Origin: Bacteroidales bacterium UBA4293
GTDB taxonomy: Bacteria > Bacteroidota > Bacteroidia > Bacteroidales > Bacteroidaceae
Reading direction: 5' to 3'
Assembly (NCBI GenBank): GCA_002395835.1
Contig: DGVD01000015.1
Span: 62,001 to 126,000, forward strand
Length of the DNA stretch: 64,000 nt
In this document: piece after piece, positions 25,655 through 35,570 of the stretch
How positions within the stretch are numbered: position 1 is the stretch's first letter
How the letters are laid out: every line of letters begins with the position of its first letter
Translations under genes and position numbers: made by a program
Notes under the pieces: generated by a model
Told to the model about the DNA's origin: nothing
The model's input: only the letters and a program-made list of their open reading frames with translations
The model's database searches: none

Positions 25655-25689
25655 TCGATATTAGAAATTAGCAAGCTAAAATCTTTAAC

Positions 25690-27297
25690 TTACTGCCAAG
25701 CAGCCTGCTGAACGCAATTAGGATTAGTGTTCATTTCTGACTGTGGGAATGGAAGCAAATCCACCTTTGCAGAATAAGAACCTGCAGTTTGAGTCCAATA
25801 AACCTGACTGTCACCTCTAAACACAGGCTTGCCATCTGCATCATAATCCTGACGAACCGTCGGATACTGCTTACCCTTCCAAGATCCTAAAGCCTCCTGA
25901 AGACCCCAACGCTGCAAATCTTGGAAACGAGTAGCATCATAGGCCATCTCCAGTCTCTTCTCAAGTTTCAACTCTTCCATAGTTCCAGTAGCGCGAGCTG
26001 CTACACGAGCACGGTCTCGAACTGCATTTATATACTCAGCACCTTTTGCTACATTGCCAGATTGAATATAGGCCTCAGCAGCAAGTAAATAAACCTCACC
26101 TAGGCGCATAACACGGAAGTTGTTAGAGCACCAAAAAGAACTCATAGCAGACTTAGTCTGGAAACGATATTTCCACTGATAATAACCCTCATTATCGTTC
26201 AAGTCATTGAAGTAAGTAGCACCATTGTTCAACAATTCATTCAAGGTAATAATTGTGGCACGTAAACGGTATCCATCCTCTCCTTCTTCTGAAACAAATG
26301 CATTGTAAAGGTCTTTGCGAGGATTCCAACGTCCCCAAGTTGCCGTGTGAATATCCCACTGTGGATTCAAGGCACTACAATTTATACGGTCTGATGTACG
26401 CCATCCTAGGAATACACCCCAAGCCCATGTTACCATTGGAGCACTATAAATTCTAGGTTGGGTAATATCACGATACCAATTAATTTCAAAGATACTCTCA
26501 CAATTGTCCTCACCTACTTCCTGACAAAGGTTCTCAAGTTCCTCACCTGAACCAGGAAGAGCATACAACTTATATTTGCCAGAGTTAATTACATTATCCA
26601 ACATTGCTGCAGCCTCAGCGTATTTCTTCTGCCAAAGATAAGCTTTACCTAATAATGCTTGAGCAAACTGTTTGGTCACACGGTAAGAACCATTCTCCTG
26701 GTCAATAGAACTTTTTTCTACTAAAGCATTGCTATTGATAGCACTTGTCAAATCAGCCTCAATCTGAGCCCAAATTTCTGCTGGAGTAGAGTTTGGCTGT
26801 TGATAGTTACCACTTTCCAATGGCTCAGTAATCAATGGAGGAGTACCCCAAAGTGTCACCAAATCAAAGTAGGTATAGGCACGCAATACTCTAGCTTCTG
26901 CACAATACTGTTTTTTTGCGGGAGTGTCCTCATCGATGTTTGCCAACATCACATTTGCTGCATAAACTACTTTATAAAGATACTCATAGAGACCTGTAAT
27001 ATTGGACTCTGCTTCATCATAAGTAAGGTCACCTAACAGATAAGTACCATCATTATGACCACCTCCACCAGTCCAACTATCATCACCCAAAGCCATTTTT
27101 ACTGTATACTGATAGCCATATACATGAAGCACGGCACCATAGATAGAACTCAATGCAGATTCTGCATCAGCATCAGTTTTATAATAGGAATCAATTGAAT
27201 CTACGCCATGCTGTGTTTGATCCAGTTTATCCTCACATGAACTCAGAAGGACAACTCCTGCCAAAAGGATACTAGATAATATATATTGTATTTTCAT
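25690..27297 (-). CDS. SusD/RagB-like glycan-binding lipoprotein
   Basis: 535 residues. The lipobox VVLLSSC places the lipidated cysteine at residue 21. The all-helical SusD fold is indicated by YFDLVTLWGTPPLITEP near 140-160, LLGKAYLWQKKYAEA around 215, and the typical C-terminal LRLGEVYLLAAEAYIQSGN and RLEMAYDATRFQDLQRWG segments, ending in LLPFPQSEMNTNPN. SusD proteins sit on the outer face of the outer membrane and form a lid on the SusC transporter. It lies 24 bp after susC, a standard pair. No separate surface glycan-binding protein gene follows, which suggests a small or simple substrate. Confidence 0.95.
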   Translation of the reverse strand: MKIQYILSSILLAGVVLLSSCEDKLDQTQHGVDSIDSYYKTDADAESALSSIYGAVLHVYGYQYTVKMALGDDSWTGGGGHNDGTYLLGDLTYDEAESNITGLYEYLYKVVYAANVMLANIDEDTPAKKQYCAEARVLRAYTYFDLVTLWGTPPLITEPLESGNYQQPNSTPAEIWAQIEADLTSAINSNALVEKSSIDQENGSYRVTKQFAQALLGKAYLWQKKYAEAAAMLDNVINSGKYKLYALPGSGEELENLCQEVGEDNCESIFEINWYRDITQPRIYSAPMVTWAWGVFLGWRTSDRINCSALNPQWDIHTATWGRWNPRKDLYNAFVSEEGEDGYRLRATIITLNELLNNGATYFNDLNDNEGYYQWKYRFQTKSAMSSFWCSNNFRVMRLGEVYLLAAEAYIQSGNVAKGAEYINAVRDRARVAARATGTMEELKLEKRLEMAYDATRFQDLQRWGLQEALGSWKGKQYPTVRQDYDADGKPVFRGDSQVYWTQTAGSYSAKVDLLPFPQSEMNTNPNCVQQAAWQ

Positions 27298-27321
27298 AAT
27301 TACAAATTTATTTTAAGGTTA

Positions 27322-30300
27322 TTAGAATGACAAGCTAACACCCAATACGACTTTCTTTGTGGTTGGATATGAACCATAATCCAATCCAAGAGCATTACCT
27401 GTCAACTGAATCTCTGGGTCATAGCCAGGATATTTGGTGAAAGTAAAGAAGTCGTCAAGAGAAACATAAGCACGAACATGCTCAAGACCAATTTTACCAA
27501 TCAAAGTCTTAGGGAATGTATAGCCTAACTGAACCTGCTTAATTTTAAAGTAGCTGGCATCTTCAACCATTGCACTTGAAGAATAATATGCTGACCAGTT
27601 TACAGTCTGCTCACGAGCAGGGTAAAGTGCGTCAGAATCACCAGCACCAGTCCAACGATGATCATACCAATATACAGGTACATTATCCGTAGCACGTACA
27701 TTTCTTTGGAAACCCATGAATGCATCATTACCATGAGAACCTGTTCCGAATACTACAAGGTCAAAGCCCTTATATGCAGCAGTCAAAGTTACACCATAAG
27801 TGAAGTTAGGAATAGCAGAACCAATTTCAGTCTGATCAGCTGTACCAGGTGTAAGTGTCTCTTCACCAGCAGCTGTCAAGAAGATAGGATTACCAGTCTG
27901 TGCATCAATATGATCAAATCTATAACCTCGCATATACCACAATGGATGATCCTTCTCAAAATAGAAACCCATAGATTCATGAGTAGTACCTGCTACACGA
28001 GTTAAAGACTCATCAATGAAAGTAACCTTATTCTTCAAGGTAGCAATGTTGCCACTGATACCATATGAGAAATCGCCAATACGGTCTTTCCAAGAAAGTT
28101 CAAACTCAAAACCTGTATTCTCAACATTACCTGCATTTACTGGAGATACGGTATTTCCAATAGTCAAAGATGGACTTGTGTTAGTAATAATCAAGTCTTT
28201 AGTCTTTTTCTTATACCAGTCAATGCCAAATGCCAAACGATCATTCAAGAAACGCATATCAACACCTAAGTCTATCTGCTCAGAAGTTTCCCATTTCAAA
28301 TTGTAATTACCAGTTGAAGAAGGTTTGTTTCCTGTATAATATGTACCACTATTATCAAAGTTATAAACATAACCCTTAGCAATTACAGCTGCATAACGAT
28401 AATTTGACAAACCTGCAGTTGAACCGTTTTGTCCCCAGCTGGCACGAAGCTTCAGTTGATTGAATATATTCTGATTTTTCATCCAGTTTTCGTTAGTAAT
28501 ATTCCAACCTACAGACACTGATGGGAAGTAGCCCCAGCGCTGGTTTACAGGAAGAATAGAAGTATCTGCAGCATCAGCACGAAGAGAGAACTGAGCATAA
28601 TAACGGTTTGCAAAGTCGTAGCCCAAACGACCATAGTATGAATACTTCAATATATGAAGCTTTTCACCACCAGTAACAGTCTGGACAGCAGAACCACTCT
28701 TATAAGCTGGGAAAGCATAATTTGGATCATTCTTTAAGAATCCTAATTCAGCTGAATTTCCACTACCTGAACCTGAAACTACTCCCGAATTATAATAGTT
28801 GCTTGTATCAGAATATGACATACCAATCATAGCACTAACATTGTGCTTGTCAGCGAAAGTCTGATTATAATTCAAGAAGTTCTCCCACTGCCAGTAACCT
28901 AAGGTTGTAGTTGTATTCGTTACGCTCATGAAGTCCTGGAAGGTATCTGTATTTGTCACGTTTGGAGATGTATATGTATAGCTATTATTATACATATAAC
29001 GATAACCTAAACGAGATGTAAATACGAAATGTTTAATTGGAGTCAACTCCAAAGAAGTAGAACCAGAGAAATTAAAACCATCCACTTGATTATAGCGACG
29101 ATTCAACATTACATGTGGATTTACAGAGTTTGTATTAGTAAACAAAGAGAATCCATAATATTGTCCATTTTCATCCGTGAGCAAAGTATGACCAGAGTTC
29201 AAATAGCTATTTATAAAGCTAGCAATACCTGGATTTGCTAAATACTGGTCAGTAAAGACTACTGGAGTCAGAGGATCCATCTTCAATGCAGAGAACATCA
29301 ATGAACCTCCGATATTTGAACCTTCAGATACGGTAGATTGGTGATGACGACTAATAGAATTATTGGTAGTAATCTTCAACCAATCTTTTATTTTATAATC
29401 AGCATTCAAAGTACCTGTCAAACGATCAAATGTATCCTTGTCCCCTACAACTGGACCATCATTCTTTGTATAAGTCATGGATGCATAGATAGAACCTAAG
29501 TCATTTGCTCCTTGGAAACCTACATTATGCTTCTGCATGACTCCTGTTTCGAATGCGACATCTTTCCATTTTGTATCAGTACCCTGTACATAATAAGTAT
29601 CCAATGTACTTTGATTGATAAATGGAGAGTTACCTGAGCACATCCAATCAATATATTGACTAGCATTCAACGCATCAGGAATGTGATCCATTTTCTGAGA
29701 AGTGTACTGGAAATCATAAGAAATACGACGTACTCCCTTAGATGCCTTACGAGTCGTAATCAAAATAACACCATTACCAGCTTCAGCACCATAGATTGCA
29801 GCGGATGCAGCATCCTTCAACACCTCCATACTTTCAATATCATTAGGATCAAGATTAGAGATGTCGGATGTACGCAGACCATCTACAACATAAAGAGGAT
29901 CAGAAGTGTCATTTGAAGAGAAACCTCTCACACGGATTGCTCCACTTTGACCTGGTGCTCCTGAATTTGACAGCAACTGAACGCCTGCAGTCTTACCCTG
30001 CAATGCTTGCTGAGCAGTAGTGATGGTTCGGTTCTGCATATCTTCCGATTTAACAGAACTGATAGCACCTGTTACAGAGCTCTTTCTTTGCACACCATAA
30101 CCTACCACGATCAATTCATCAAGAACCTCAGTATCTTCCTTCAAGACAACATTCAAGGAAGAGGCAGCTCTAACTTCTTGTGTAATGTAGCCTACATAGG
30201 AAACTACCAGTGTGGCCCCACTCTTGGTACGTAATTCAAAATTACCATCAAAATCGGTAATCGTACCATTGGTAGTACCTTTTTCAAGAATACTGGCTCC

Positions 30301-30432
30301 AATAATAGGATCACCAGCCTCATCAGTCACTGTACCTTTCACAGTAATTTGTGCCAAAGCAGTAGTGACTCCAATCAAAAGAAATGCCAGAAATATCGAC
30401 ATTTTCTTTAAAACTTGATTGAAATTTTTCAT
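27322..30432 (-). CDS. SusC/RagA-like TonB-dependent transporter
   Basis: 1036 residues. A signal peptide ends near residue 27 (TTALAQ). A carboxypeptidase-regulatory-like domain (about 29-112, ITVKGTVTDEAGDPIIGAS) is followed by LDELIVVGYGVQRK, the SusC signature at the TonB-box region, then the plug (about 115-225, LYVVDGLRTSDI) and a long beta-barrel ending in a typical C-terminal aromatic residue (LGVSLSF). It imports sugars or oligosaccharides across the outer membrane with TonB energy. There is no N-terminal FecR/anti-sigma-interacting extension, so it is not expected to signal through an ECF sigma factor. No promoter box is visible in the 45 bp upstream, so it is probably cotranscribed with the sugar-catabolic genes. 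Confidence 0.96.
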   Translation of the reverse strand: MKNFNQVLKKMSIFLAFLLIGVTTALAQITVKGTVTDEAGDPIIGASILEKGTTNGTITDFDGNFELRTKSGATLVVSYVGYITQEVRAASSLNVVLKEDTEVLDELIVVGYGVQRKSSVTGAISSVKSEDMQNRTITTAQQALQGKTAGVQLLSNSGAPGQSGAIRVRGFSSNDTSDPLYVVDGLRTSDISNLDPNDIESMEVLKDAASAAIYGAEAGNGVILITTRKASKGVRRISYDFQYTSQKMDHIPDALNASQYIDWMCSGNSPFINQSTLDTYYVQGTDTKWKDVAFETGVMQKHNVGFQGANDLGSIYASMTYTKNDGPVVGDKDTFDRLTGTLNADYKIKDWLKITTNNSISRHHQSTVSEGSNIGGSLMFSALKMDPLTPVVFTDQYLANPGIASFINSYLNSGHTLLTDENGQYYGFSLFTNTNSVNPHVMLNRRYNQVDGFNFSGSTSLELTPIKHFVFTSRLGYRYMYNNSYTYTSPNVTNTDTFQDFMSVTNTTTTLGYWQWENFLNYNQTFADKHNVSAMIGMSYSDTSNYYNSGVVSGSGSGNSAELGFLKNDPNYAFPAYKSGSAVQTVTGGEKLHILKYSYYGRLGYDFANRYYAQFSLRADAADTSILPVNQRWGYFPSVSVGWNITNENWMKNQNIFNQLKLRASWGQNGSTAGLSNYRYAAVIAKGYVYNFDNSGTYYTGNKPSSTGNYNLKWETSEQIDLGVDMRFLNDRLAFGIDWYKKKTKDLIITNTSPSLTIGNTVSPVNAGNVENTGFEFELSWKDRIGDFSYGISGNIATLKNKVTFIDESLTRVAGTTHESMGFYFEKDHPLWYMRGYRFDHIDAQTGNPIFLTAAGEETLTPGTADQTEIGSAIPNFTYGVTLTAAYKGFDLVVFGTGSHGNDAFMGFQRNVRATDNVPVYWYDHRWTGAGDSDALYPAREQTVNWSAYYSSSAMVEDASYFKIKQVQLGYTFPKTLIGKIGLEHVRAYVSLDDFFTFTKYPGYDPEIQLTGNALGLDYGSYPTTKKVVLGVSLSF

Positions 30433-30477
30433 AGATTAAAAGTTTTATGATTTTGGTTTTATAATAATTTTCAAGTT

Positions 30478-31452
30478 TTAGTTGGATAGAGCTATCAGTA
30501 TCAAAGCTGCAAGGAAGCAGAAGAACATAGCATATACAAACTTGTTCGTTCCCTTTGGAGCTGCCTTGAACTCTTTCCAAATCAGTACACCCCAAATCAT
30601 AGCTACCAGTGGGGATGCATTACTTAAGGCATATGCCACAGCTTTATTAACCTCTGCCTTGGAAGTCATAAAACTGATAACCATACCACTCATCCAGATA
30701 AAACCACCCAGCATACCAATTAGATGAGTACGAGTATCACCATTCTTGAAATAATCTGCCATAGTTGACTTTCCTTCTACAGAATATCTCATCATAAATG
30801 GATTCAGGAAGAAGGTAGAGATCAAAACTGCTACAGCAAAGAAGAATACAGCCTGGTAAGGAGTGAGAGTACCTTCACCTCCAAATGATGGATCCATAGC
30901 TTTTACGACAAGGCCATAGAAGAATGCGAATCCGAAACCAGAAATAATAGCGAAAATAATACCAGCAGCAGGACTCTTCTTCTGACTTGTAGTCAACTTG
31001 TTATAAGATACTGCACATAAAAGCATTGCTGCTATTGCCAATACCACACCTATCCAAAGCATAGTCTTATTTCCTGTAAATCCGGATGCGAAATAGTTGA
31101 ATACGATTCCACCTACCCATCCTAGACCACCACCAATAGGGAAGGCAACAGACAAACCTGCGATACCATTGGCTGCGGTAAGGAATATGTTTGCGAAGTT
31201 CCAAACCAAACCACCTAAAGCAGCCCAAGCTACACTTTCCCAAGTAAGGTTTGCAAAGAAATTACCACCGTTAAAAAGGAGAAGTCCAAGAAGAGCGGTC
31301 AGGAAGAAACCAGCGATGTAATCCCAATAGAAAAGAGCTGACTTCCACTCCTTCTTCTGAACCAGTTTTTGCGTATTGCCCCAAGAACCCCAGCATAAGC
31401 AGCAGTAAATGCAGCAAATCATTGCAATGGTAATGTTTGTTACTAGTACCAT
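30478..31452 (-). CDS. DMT-superfamily sugar permease (RhaT/GRP-like)
   Basis: 324 residues with about ten predicted membrane helices. The start MVLVTNITIAMICCIYCCLCWGSWGNTQKL and repeated glycine-rich helices (GGLVWNFANIFLTAANG, GGGLGWVGGIVFNY, MLGGFIWMSGMVISFM) resemble the rhamnose/glucose-ribose porter branch of the drug/metabolite transporter superfamily. It would carry a monosaccharide across the inner membrane, probably with a proton. It lies between the isomerase and susC, so the likely cargo is the sugar fed to that isomerase, here proposed as D-apiose. Rhamnose is an alternative, but no rhamnose-specific catabolic genes are nearby. Confidence 0.8.
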   Translation of the reverse strand: MVLVTNITIAMICCIYCCLCWGSWGNTQKLVQKKEWKSALFYWDYIAGFFLTALLGLLLFNGGNFFANLTWESVAWAALGGLVWNFANIFLTAANGIAGLSVAFPIGGGLGWVGGIVFNYFASGFTGNKTMLWIGVVLAIAAMLLCAVSYNKLTTSQKKSPAAGIIFAIISGFGFAFFYGLVVKAMDPSFGGEGTLTPYQAVFFFAVAVLISTFFLNPFMMRYSVEGKSTMADYFKNGDTRTHLIGMLGGFIWMSGMVISFMTSKAEVNKAVAYALSNASPLVAMIWGVLIWKEFKAAPKGTNKFVYAMFFCFLAALILIALSN

Positions 31453-31489
31453 AATTTATTATTTAATCGTTTATACTTGCTTAGAGTAG

Positions 31490-31517
31490 GTCATTCTGGG
31501 ACATTGCCCAGAATGAC
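31490..31517. other. Intercistronic hairpin between isomerase and permease
   Basis: An 11-bp perfect stem GTCATTCTGGG / CCCAGAATGAC with a 6-nt loop. It lacks a T-run on the minus strand, so it looks more like an mRNA processing or stability element than a terminator. Confidence 0.5.
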
Positions 31518-31532
31518 TATATATAATCTTAC

Positions 31533-32963
31533 TTACTCGTGAACGTAGAGATCCCAACCCAGATAATTCTCAATAGCATCCTGTACGATTTCAACGACAT
31601 CGGTACGTACCAATGCTACGTGATGCTCGAAACCATTGTGGCAAATGTACTTCATCAGTTTCTGTAAGTTGTCTACCTTAGTTACAGCAATACAACCGTC
31701 CATTCCATATGGTTCATCAGTAATCTCACCCTTACCCAGATATGCTTTGATCTTACCCTTAGGATCATCGGTAGAAATACGGAAGAAACTGAAATCACCT
31801 GCAGATACCTTCGCATAAACTGCACCGAAAGTTCTAGTCTTACCTAAAGTACGGCCTAATACACCAAGAGGACCAAGTTTCAAATCATTGTTTCCAACGA
31901 AGCCTTTTGCAAAGTTACCACAGTGAGTGCAAACGCACTTATTACGATCATCTGCAAAGTTATTGTTCCAATCTGCCAAAACAGCAGGTTCCTTGCTAGC
32001 TAATGTTAATGCATACATAGAGATTGCACCAGCAAGGTCAGTCTCACATGCTGCAGGTAACAACTTATCGCTAAGCATAGACATTGTGATACAAGGAGCA
32101 CAGCCATAGTTCAGCTCCAAGCTATCCCAGCACTGAATAGCAACAGCGTCGATCTTCTCACGCTCAATCCAATTCTCAACAGCTACGCCAAACTTAACCT
32201 GAACCTTCAGCTTCTCACTATAAGACTCTGGAACTTTAGCATATGCTGATACTTGTGCAATCTTCTCGATATACTTAGGATCAGACTCAGAAATCTTCTC
32301 AGCTGCAAACAGAATCTCACTCAAATCTACAGGAACAGTAGTAATACCTGAACGCTGCAGCAACTTTTCAGAAGCACGGCAAGTGTTGAAACCAAGAGGA
32401 CGGGTACCAATCTGACCCAAACGACAATGACGAAGGCCATTTACTACACGGCAGATACCTGCAAATTTCTCAATATCCTGCTTAACCTGTGGGCTGTATA
32501 TATCATAGGTATGAAGAGCTGTATCAGAGAATGGAATACCATACTGATAAAGGTTGTTGCAAACTGAAATCTTACCACAGAATGCATCACGACGGCTATC
32601 CAAATCTACCTTGTCATTATAGTCATCATAAGCCTGTACCATTACAGGAACATTCAAATTAGCTTCGTTGATAGCATTGATGATACCAATCTCATAACCG
32701 AAGTTAGGCAGACATACCAAAATACCATCAATCTTTTCACGATTTGCCTTGAACTGCTCTGCTACCAACAGACCATCTTCCAAAGTTTCAATGGAACTGC
32801 TTCCAGTTACAGTAGCATCTTCAGGAAGGATTACATATTCATAACCACATTCATCAAGAACACGCAGAATTTCCTTGCGAACGTCCTTTGCCAACTCTGA
32901 ATTAAAATATGCACGGGTACCAATGATAACACCGAAGCACTGTTTCTTTGTTACTTTGTTCAT
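31533..32963 (-). CDS. L-fucose/L-arabinose isomerase family protein (candidate D-apiose isomerase)
   Basis: 476 residues. The N-terminal segment (FGVIIGTRAYFNSELAKDV) and the block GILVCLPNFGYEIGIINAIN resemble the FucI/AraA N-terminal fold. Catalytic-domain motifs include AIQCWDSLELNYGCAPC, where FucI-like enzymes hold metal ligands, and a late VCTHCGNF segment. It has no signal peptide, so it acts in the cytoplasm on the imported monosaccharide. It is directly followed by the permease and preceded by an FGGY kinase and split transketolase. That set matches the isomerase-kinase-transketolase D-apiose pathway described for gut Bacteroides (D-apiose to apulose). Other aldose isomerisations cannot be ruled out from sequence alone. 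Confidence 0.82.
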   Translation of the reverse strand: MNKVTKKQCFGVIIGTRAYFNSELAKDVRKEILRVLDECGYEYVILPEDATVTGSSSIETLEDGLLVAEQFKANREKIDGILVCLPNFGYEIGIINAINEANLNVPVMVQAYDDYNDKVDLDSRRDAFCGKISVCNNLYQYGIPFSDTALHTYDIYSPQVKQDIEKFAGICRVVNGLRHCRLGQIGTRPLGFNTCRASEKLLQRSGITTVPVDLSEILFAAEKISESDPKYIEKIAQVSAYAKVPESYSEKLKVQVKFGVAVENWIEREKIDAVAIQCWDSLELNYGCAPCITMSMLSDKLLPAACETDLAGAISMYALTLASKEPAVLADWNNNFADDRNKCVCTHCGNFAKGFVGNNDLKLGPLGVLGRTLGKTRTFGAVYAKVSAGDFSFFRISTDDPKGKIKAYLGKGEITDEPYGMDGCIAVTKVDNLQKLMKYICHNGFEHHVALVRTDVVEIVQDAIENYLGWDLYVHE

Positions 32964-32997
32964 AATACTGATTCTTTAGTTATTAGTTTAATTTATC

Positions 32998-34491
32998 TTA
33001 TTTTCCAATCACCTTTTGCACTGCAGCCTTCCAGCCTGCCACCCATTTAGCTATTACTTCAGGGTTAGCCTGTGGGGTACGAGTCCAACGACTACGACGT
33101 AATGCTGCCACTTCATCAAAAGAAGTCCATACACCACGTGCCAAGCCATTCATCACAACTGCACCTAAAGCACTAGCCTCTTCCACATCGCTGCAATTTA
33201 CAGAAACTCCCAAGCAATCAGCCTGTAGCTGCATTAAGAATGCGTTCTTTGTAGGACCACCGTCTACACGGATTTCTTTCAGTGACACCCCAGCCTGTTC
33301 AGTCATTGCCTTAATTAGGTCGTTTACCTGATAAGCAATGCTTTCCAAAGCTGCTCGGAGTACATGAGCGCGTGTTGTAGCTAAGCTCATACCCAAGATT
33401 GCAGCACGTGCTTCACTATTCCACCATGGAGCTCCCAAACCAGCAAATGCAGGAACGAAATAGACTCCACCATTATCTTCCACACTACGAGCCTGAGCCT
33501 CAACTTCAGCTGGTGACTCTATCAGTTTCAGTTGCTCTTGCAACCATTTCAACGTAGCTCCGGTACAATGGATATTACCCTCGAAAGCATAGAAATTATG
33601 GCCTAATGCACTGAATGCCATACTAGTTACTAAACCTTGAGGAGCCTTACTGAACTGTTCACCAATGTTAACCATCACACTGGAACCTGTTCCATAAGTA
33701 GCCTTACCCAAACCTTCCTCAAAACACATTTGACCAGCAAGGGCTCCATGGCTATCTCCTAAGACACCAGCAATCTCAATAGGTTCAGGGAGTGTTCCTT
33801 CAAATGTAGTAGTGCCATATATGCTGTCACATGGAAGTATCTGAGGCATCATACTAGCTGGAATAGTGAAAAGTTTCAATAACTCCTCATCCCACTGAAG
33901 AGTATGGATGTTCATTAAGAGTGTACGAGAAGCATTGGTCACATCGGTTGCATGGCTCTTGCCTTCTGTCAGTTTCCAAACCAACCAGCAGTCAATGGTT
34001 CCCATTAAGAGATTTCCTTTTTCAGCCTCCTCACGTGCACCTTCTACATTATCAATCAACCATTTTGCTCCACTTCCTGCAAAATAAGGGTCAATAAGCA
34101 GGCCACTCTTCTCCTGTACCATCTCGCCGTAGCCTTCTGCTTTCAACTGATTACAGAATTCCTCACCACGCAAGCACTGCCATACTACAGCATGAGCTAT
34201 AGGCTTGCCTGTATTCTTATTCCAGACTACTACTGTCTCTCGTTGATTGGTAATGGCTAGTGAGTACTCTACAGTACCATCAGTAGGCTGATCCATCAGC
34301 AATTCCTGAACACCAGCTATAACATTGTTATAAATTTCCTCTGCATCATGCTCTACCCATCCTGGTTTAGGATAGTATTGCTGATGAGGCTTATTGATAC
34401 GCTTAACCATTTCCAGTTGCTCAGTGAAAAGCATGGCCTTGGTAGCACTTGTACTCTGATCTATTGCTATGATCTTATGTGTCTTCTTCAT
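32998..34491 (-). CDS. FGGY-family carbohydrate kinase (glycerol-kinase-like; candidate apulose kinase)
   Basis: 497 residues. The first ATPase strand AIDQSTSATKAMLF, the EHDAEEIY segment, LAITNQRETVVVW, the catalytic-aspartate region GVLGDSHGALAG, the glycine loop YGTGSSVMVN and the C-terminal RVDGGPTKNAFLMQLQAD and EASALGAVVMNGLA motifs define an FGGY kinase of glycerol-kinase-like layout. These enzymes phosphorylate polyols or ketoses with ATP in the cytoplasm. The neighbouring isomerase and split transketolase make a ketose substrate likelier than glycerol; apulose, giving apulose 4-phosphate, fits the known apiose pathway (candidate apsK). No glycerol facilitator or glycerol-3-phosphate dehydrogenase gene is nearby. 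Confidence 0.85.
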   Translation of the reverse strand: MKKTHKIIAIDQSTSATKAMLFTEQLEMVKRINKPHQQYYPKPGWVEHDAEEIYNNVIAGVQELLMDQPTDGTVEYSLAITNQRETVVVWNKNTGKPIAHAVVWQCLRGEEFCNQLKAEGYGEMVQEKSGLLIDPYFAGSGAKWLIDNVEGAREEAEKGNLLMGTIDCWLVWKLTEGKSHATDVTNASRTLLMNIHTLQWDEELLKLFTIPASMMPQILPCDSIYGTTTFEGTLPEPIEIAGVLGDSHGALAGQMCFEEGLGKATYGTGSSVMVNIGEQFSKAPQGLVTSMAFSALGHNFYAFEGNIHCTGATLKWLQEQLKLIESPAEVEAQARSVEDNGGVYFVPAFAGLGAPWWNSEARAAILGMSLATTRAHVLRAALESIAYQVNDLIKAMTEQAGVSLKEIRVDGGPTKNAFLMQLQADCLGVSVNCSDVEEASALGAVVMNGLARGVWTSFDEVAALRRSRWTRTPQANPEVIAKWVAGWKAAVQKVIGK

Positions 34492-34501
34492 AAATTAGAA
34501 A

Positions 34502-34556
34502 GGTTTTTCCTGGCTTTCAGGCTCGGGCACGGGGGTGAGCGAAAAACCCCCGGCCT
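34502..34556 (-). other. GC-rich hairpin-forming leader before the kinase
   Basis: The 135-bp spacer between the transketolase C-terminal subunit and the kinase contains an unusually GC-rich patch in AT-rich surroundings. CGGGGGT (34530-34536) pairs with ACCCCCG (34546-34552), and CCTG (34509-34512) can pair with CAGG (34518-34521). It lies just upstream of the kinase start, so it may form a structured mRNA leader. It does not match a riboswitch class that I recognise. Confidence 0.35.
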
Positions 34557-34626
34557 TCAAACCTAAACCTAAATAACCAGTGTTACTTAAAAAGAAACTT
34601 ATTTATTAACCTTAAACCAAAATAAC

Positions 34627-35559
34627 TTATTTCAAAAATGATTCTGCAGCCTTGACAATTCCTTCAGCATCCATTCCATAATAATGGAAAATCTCCTTGT
34701 TTGTTCCATGAACCACATTCTCATCAGGAATTCCAATGATACGGACAGGAACTGGATTTTCTGAGAGGATCTCACAAACCATTGCTCCTAAGCCACCGAA
34801 CTTACTATGTTCCTCTACTGTAATGATTCTACCAGTCTCTGCTGCAGCTTTCTTTACAGCTTCTTCATCGCATGGTTTGATCCAAGACATGTCCAGAACA
34901 CGCGCCTTAATGCCTTTAGCAGCCAGTTGTTTACCTGCTTCCAATGCATGGTAGACTGTTTCACCAGCACCAATAATAGTAAGGTCATTTCCTTCTAACA
35001 AGGTTACAGCCTTACCTATCTCAAACTCAAAATTATCATCTTCATATATATCTGGAACTGCAGCCCTACCTACACGTACATAACAAGGCTCTGCAAAATC
35101 CACTAGAAACTTGACAAGCTTCTCTGTCTGACGAGCATCACAAGGAAGACAAATGTTCATGCCAGGGAAGCAACGCAAAACTGCAATATCATGCAAACTA
35201 TGATGTGTAGCACCTAATGCGCCATAAGCCACACCACCTGATACACCTAATATCTTAACTGGATTCTGACTGTAAGCCACATCCACTTTAACCTGTTCCA
35301 AACTGCGGGCTACATAGAAACATGCAGGACCACAAACAAATGTTTTCTTTCCTGAATGAGCTAGGCCTGCTGAAATACCTACAGCATTCTGCTCAGCAAT
35401 TCCACACTCTACGAACTGCTTTGGAAGTTCCTTGGCAAAGTCACCTAAGGTCACAGAACCACGAGCATCAGTAGTGACTGCTACAATCTGGTCATCTTTC
35501 TTCGCCAACTCCAAAAGTGTCTCAGTAAAACTCTTTCTACAAGCTTTCATATTCTTCAT
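34627..35559 (-). CDS. Transketolase C-terminal subunit (candidate AptB)
   Basis: 310 residues covering the pyrimidine-binding and C-terminal halves of transketolase. FVECGIAEQNAVGISAGLA holds the glutamate that activates thiamine diphosphate, followed by GVSGGVAYGALGATHHSLHDIAVLR and the C-terminal IITVEEHSKFGGLGAMV. The N-terminal half is encoded by the gene 11 bp upstream, so this is a split transketolase. In the D-apiose pathway the two-subunit enzyme (AptA/AptB) cleaves apulose 4-phosphate to dihydroxyacetone phosphate and passes glycolaldehyde to glyceraldehyde 3-phosphate. The split form alone is not diagnostic, but the kinase and isomerase next door support that role. Confidence 0.9.
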   Translation of the reverse strand: MKNMKACRKSFTETLLELAKKDDQIVAVTTDARGSVTLGDFAKELPKQFVECGIAEQNAVGISAGLAHSGKKTFVCGPACFYVARSLEQVKVDVAYSQNPVKILGVSGGVAYGALGATHHSLHDIAVLRCFPGMNICLPCDARQTEKLVKFLVDFAEPCYVRVGRAAVPDIYEDDNFEFEIGKAVTLLEGNDLTIIGAGETVYHALEAGKQLAAKGIKARVLDMSWIKPCDEEAVKKAAAETGRIITVEEHSKFGGLGAMVCEILSENPVPVRIIGIPDENVVHGTNKEIFHYYGMDAEGIVKAAESFLK

Positions 35560-35570
35560 CCTTTTACTGA

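Noticed and set aside
34502..34556. Known riboswitch before the kinase
   Set aside because: The hairpins do not show the conserved core of a riboswitch class I can recognise, so it is reported only as a structured leader.
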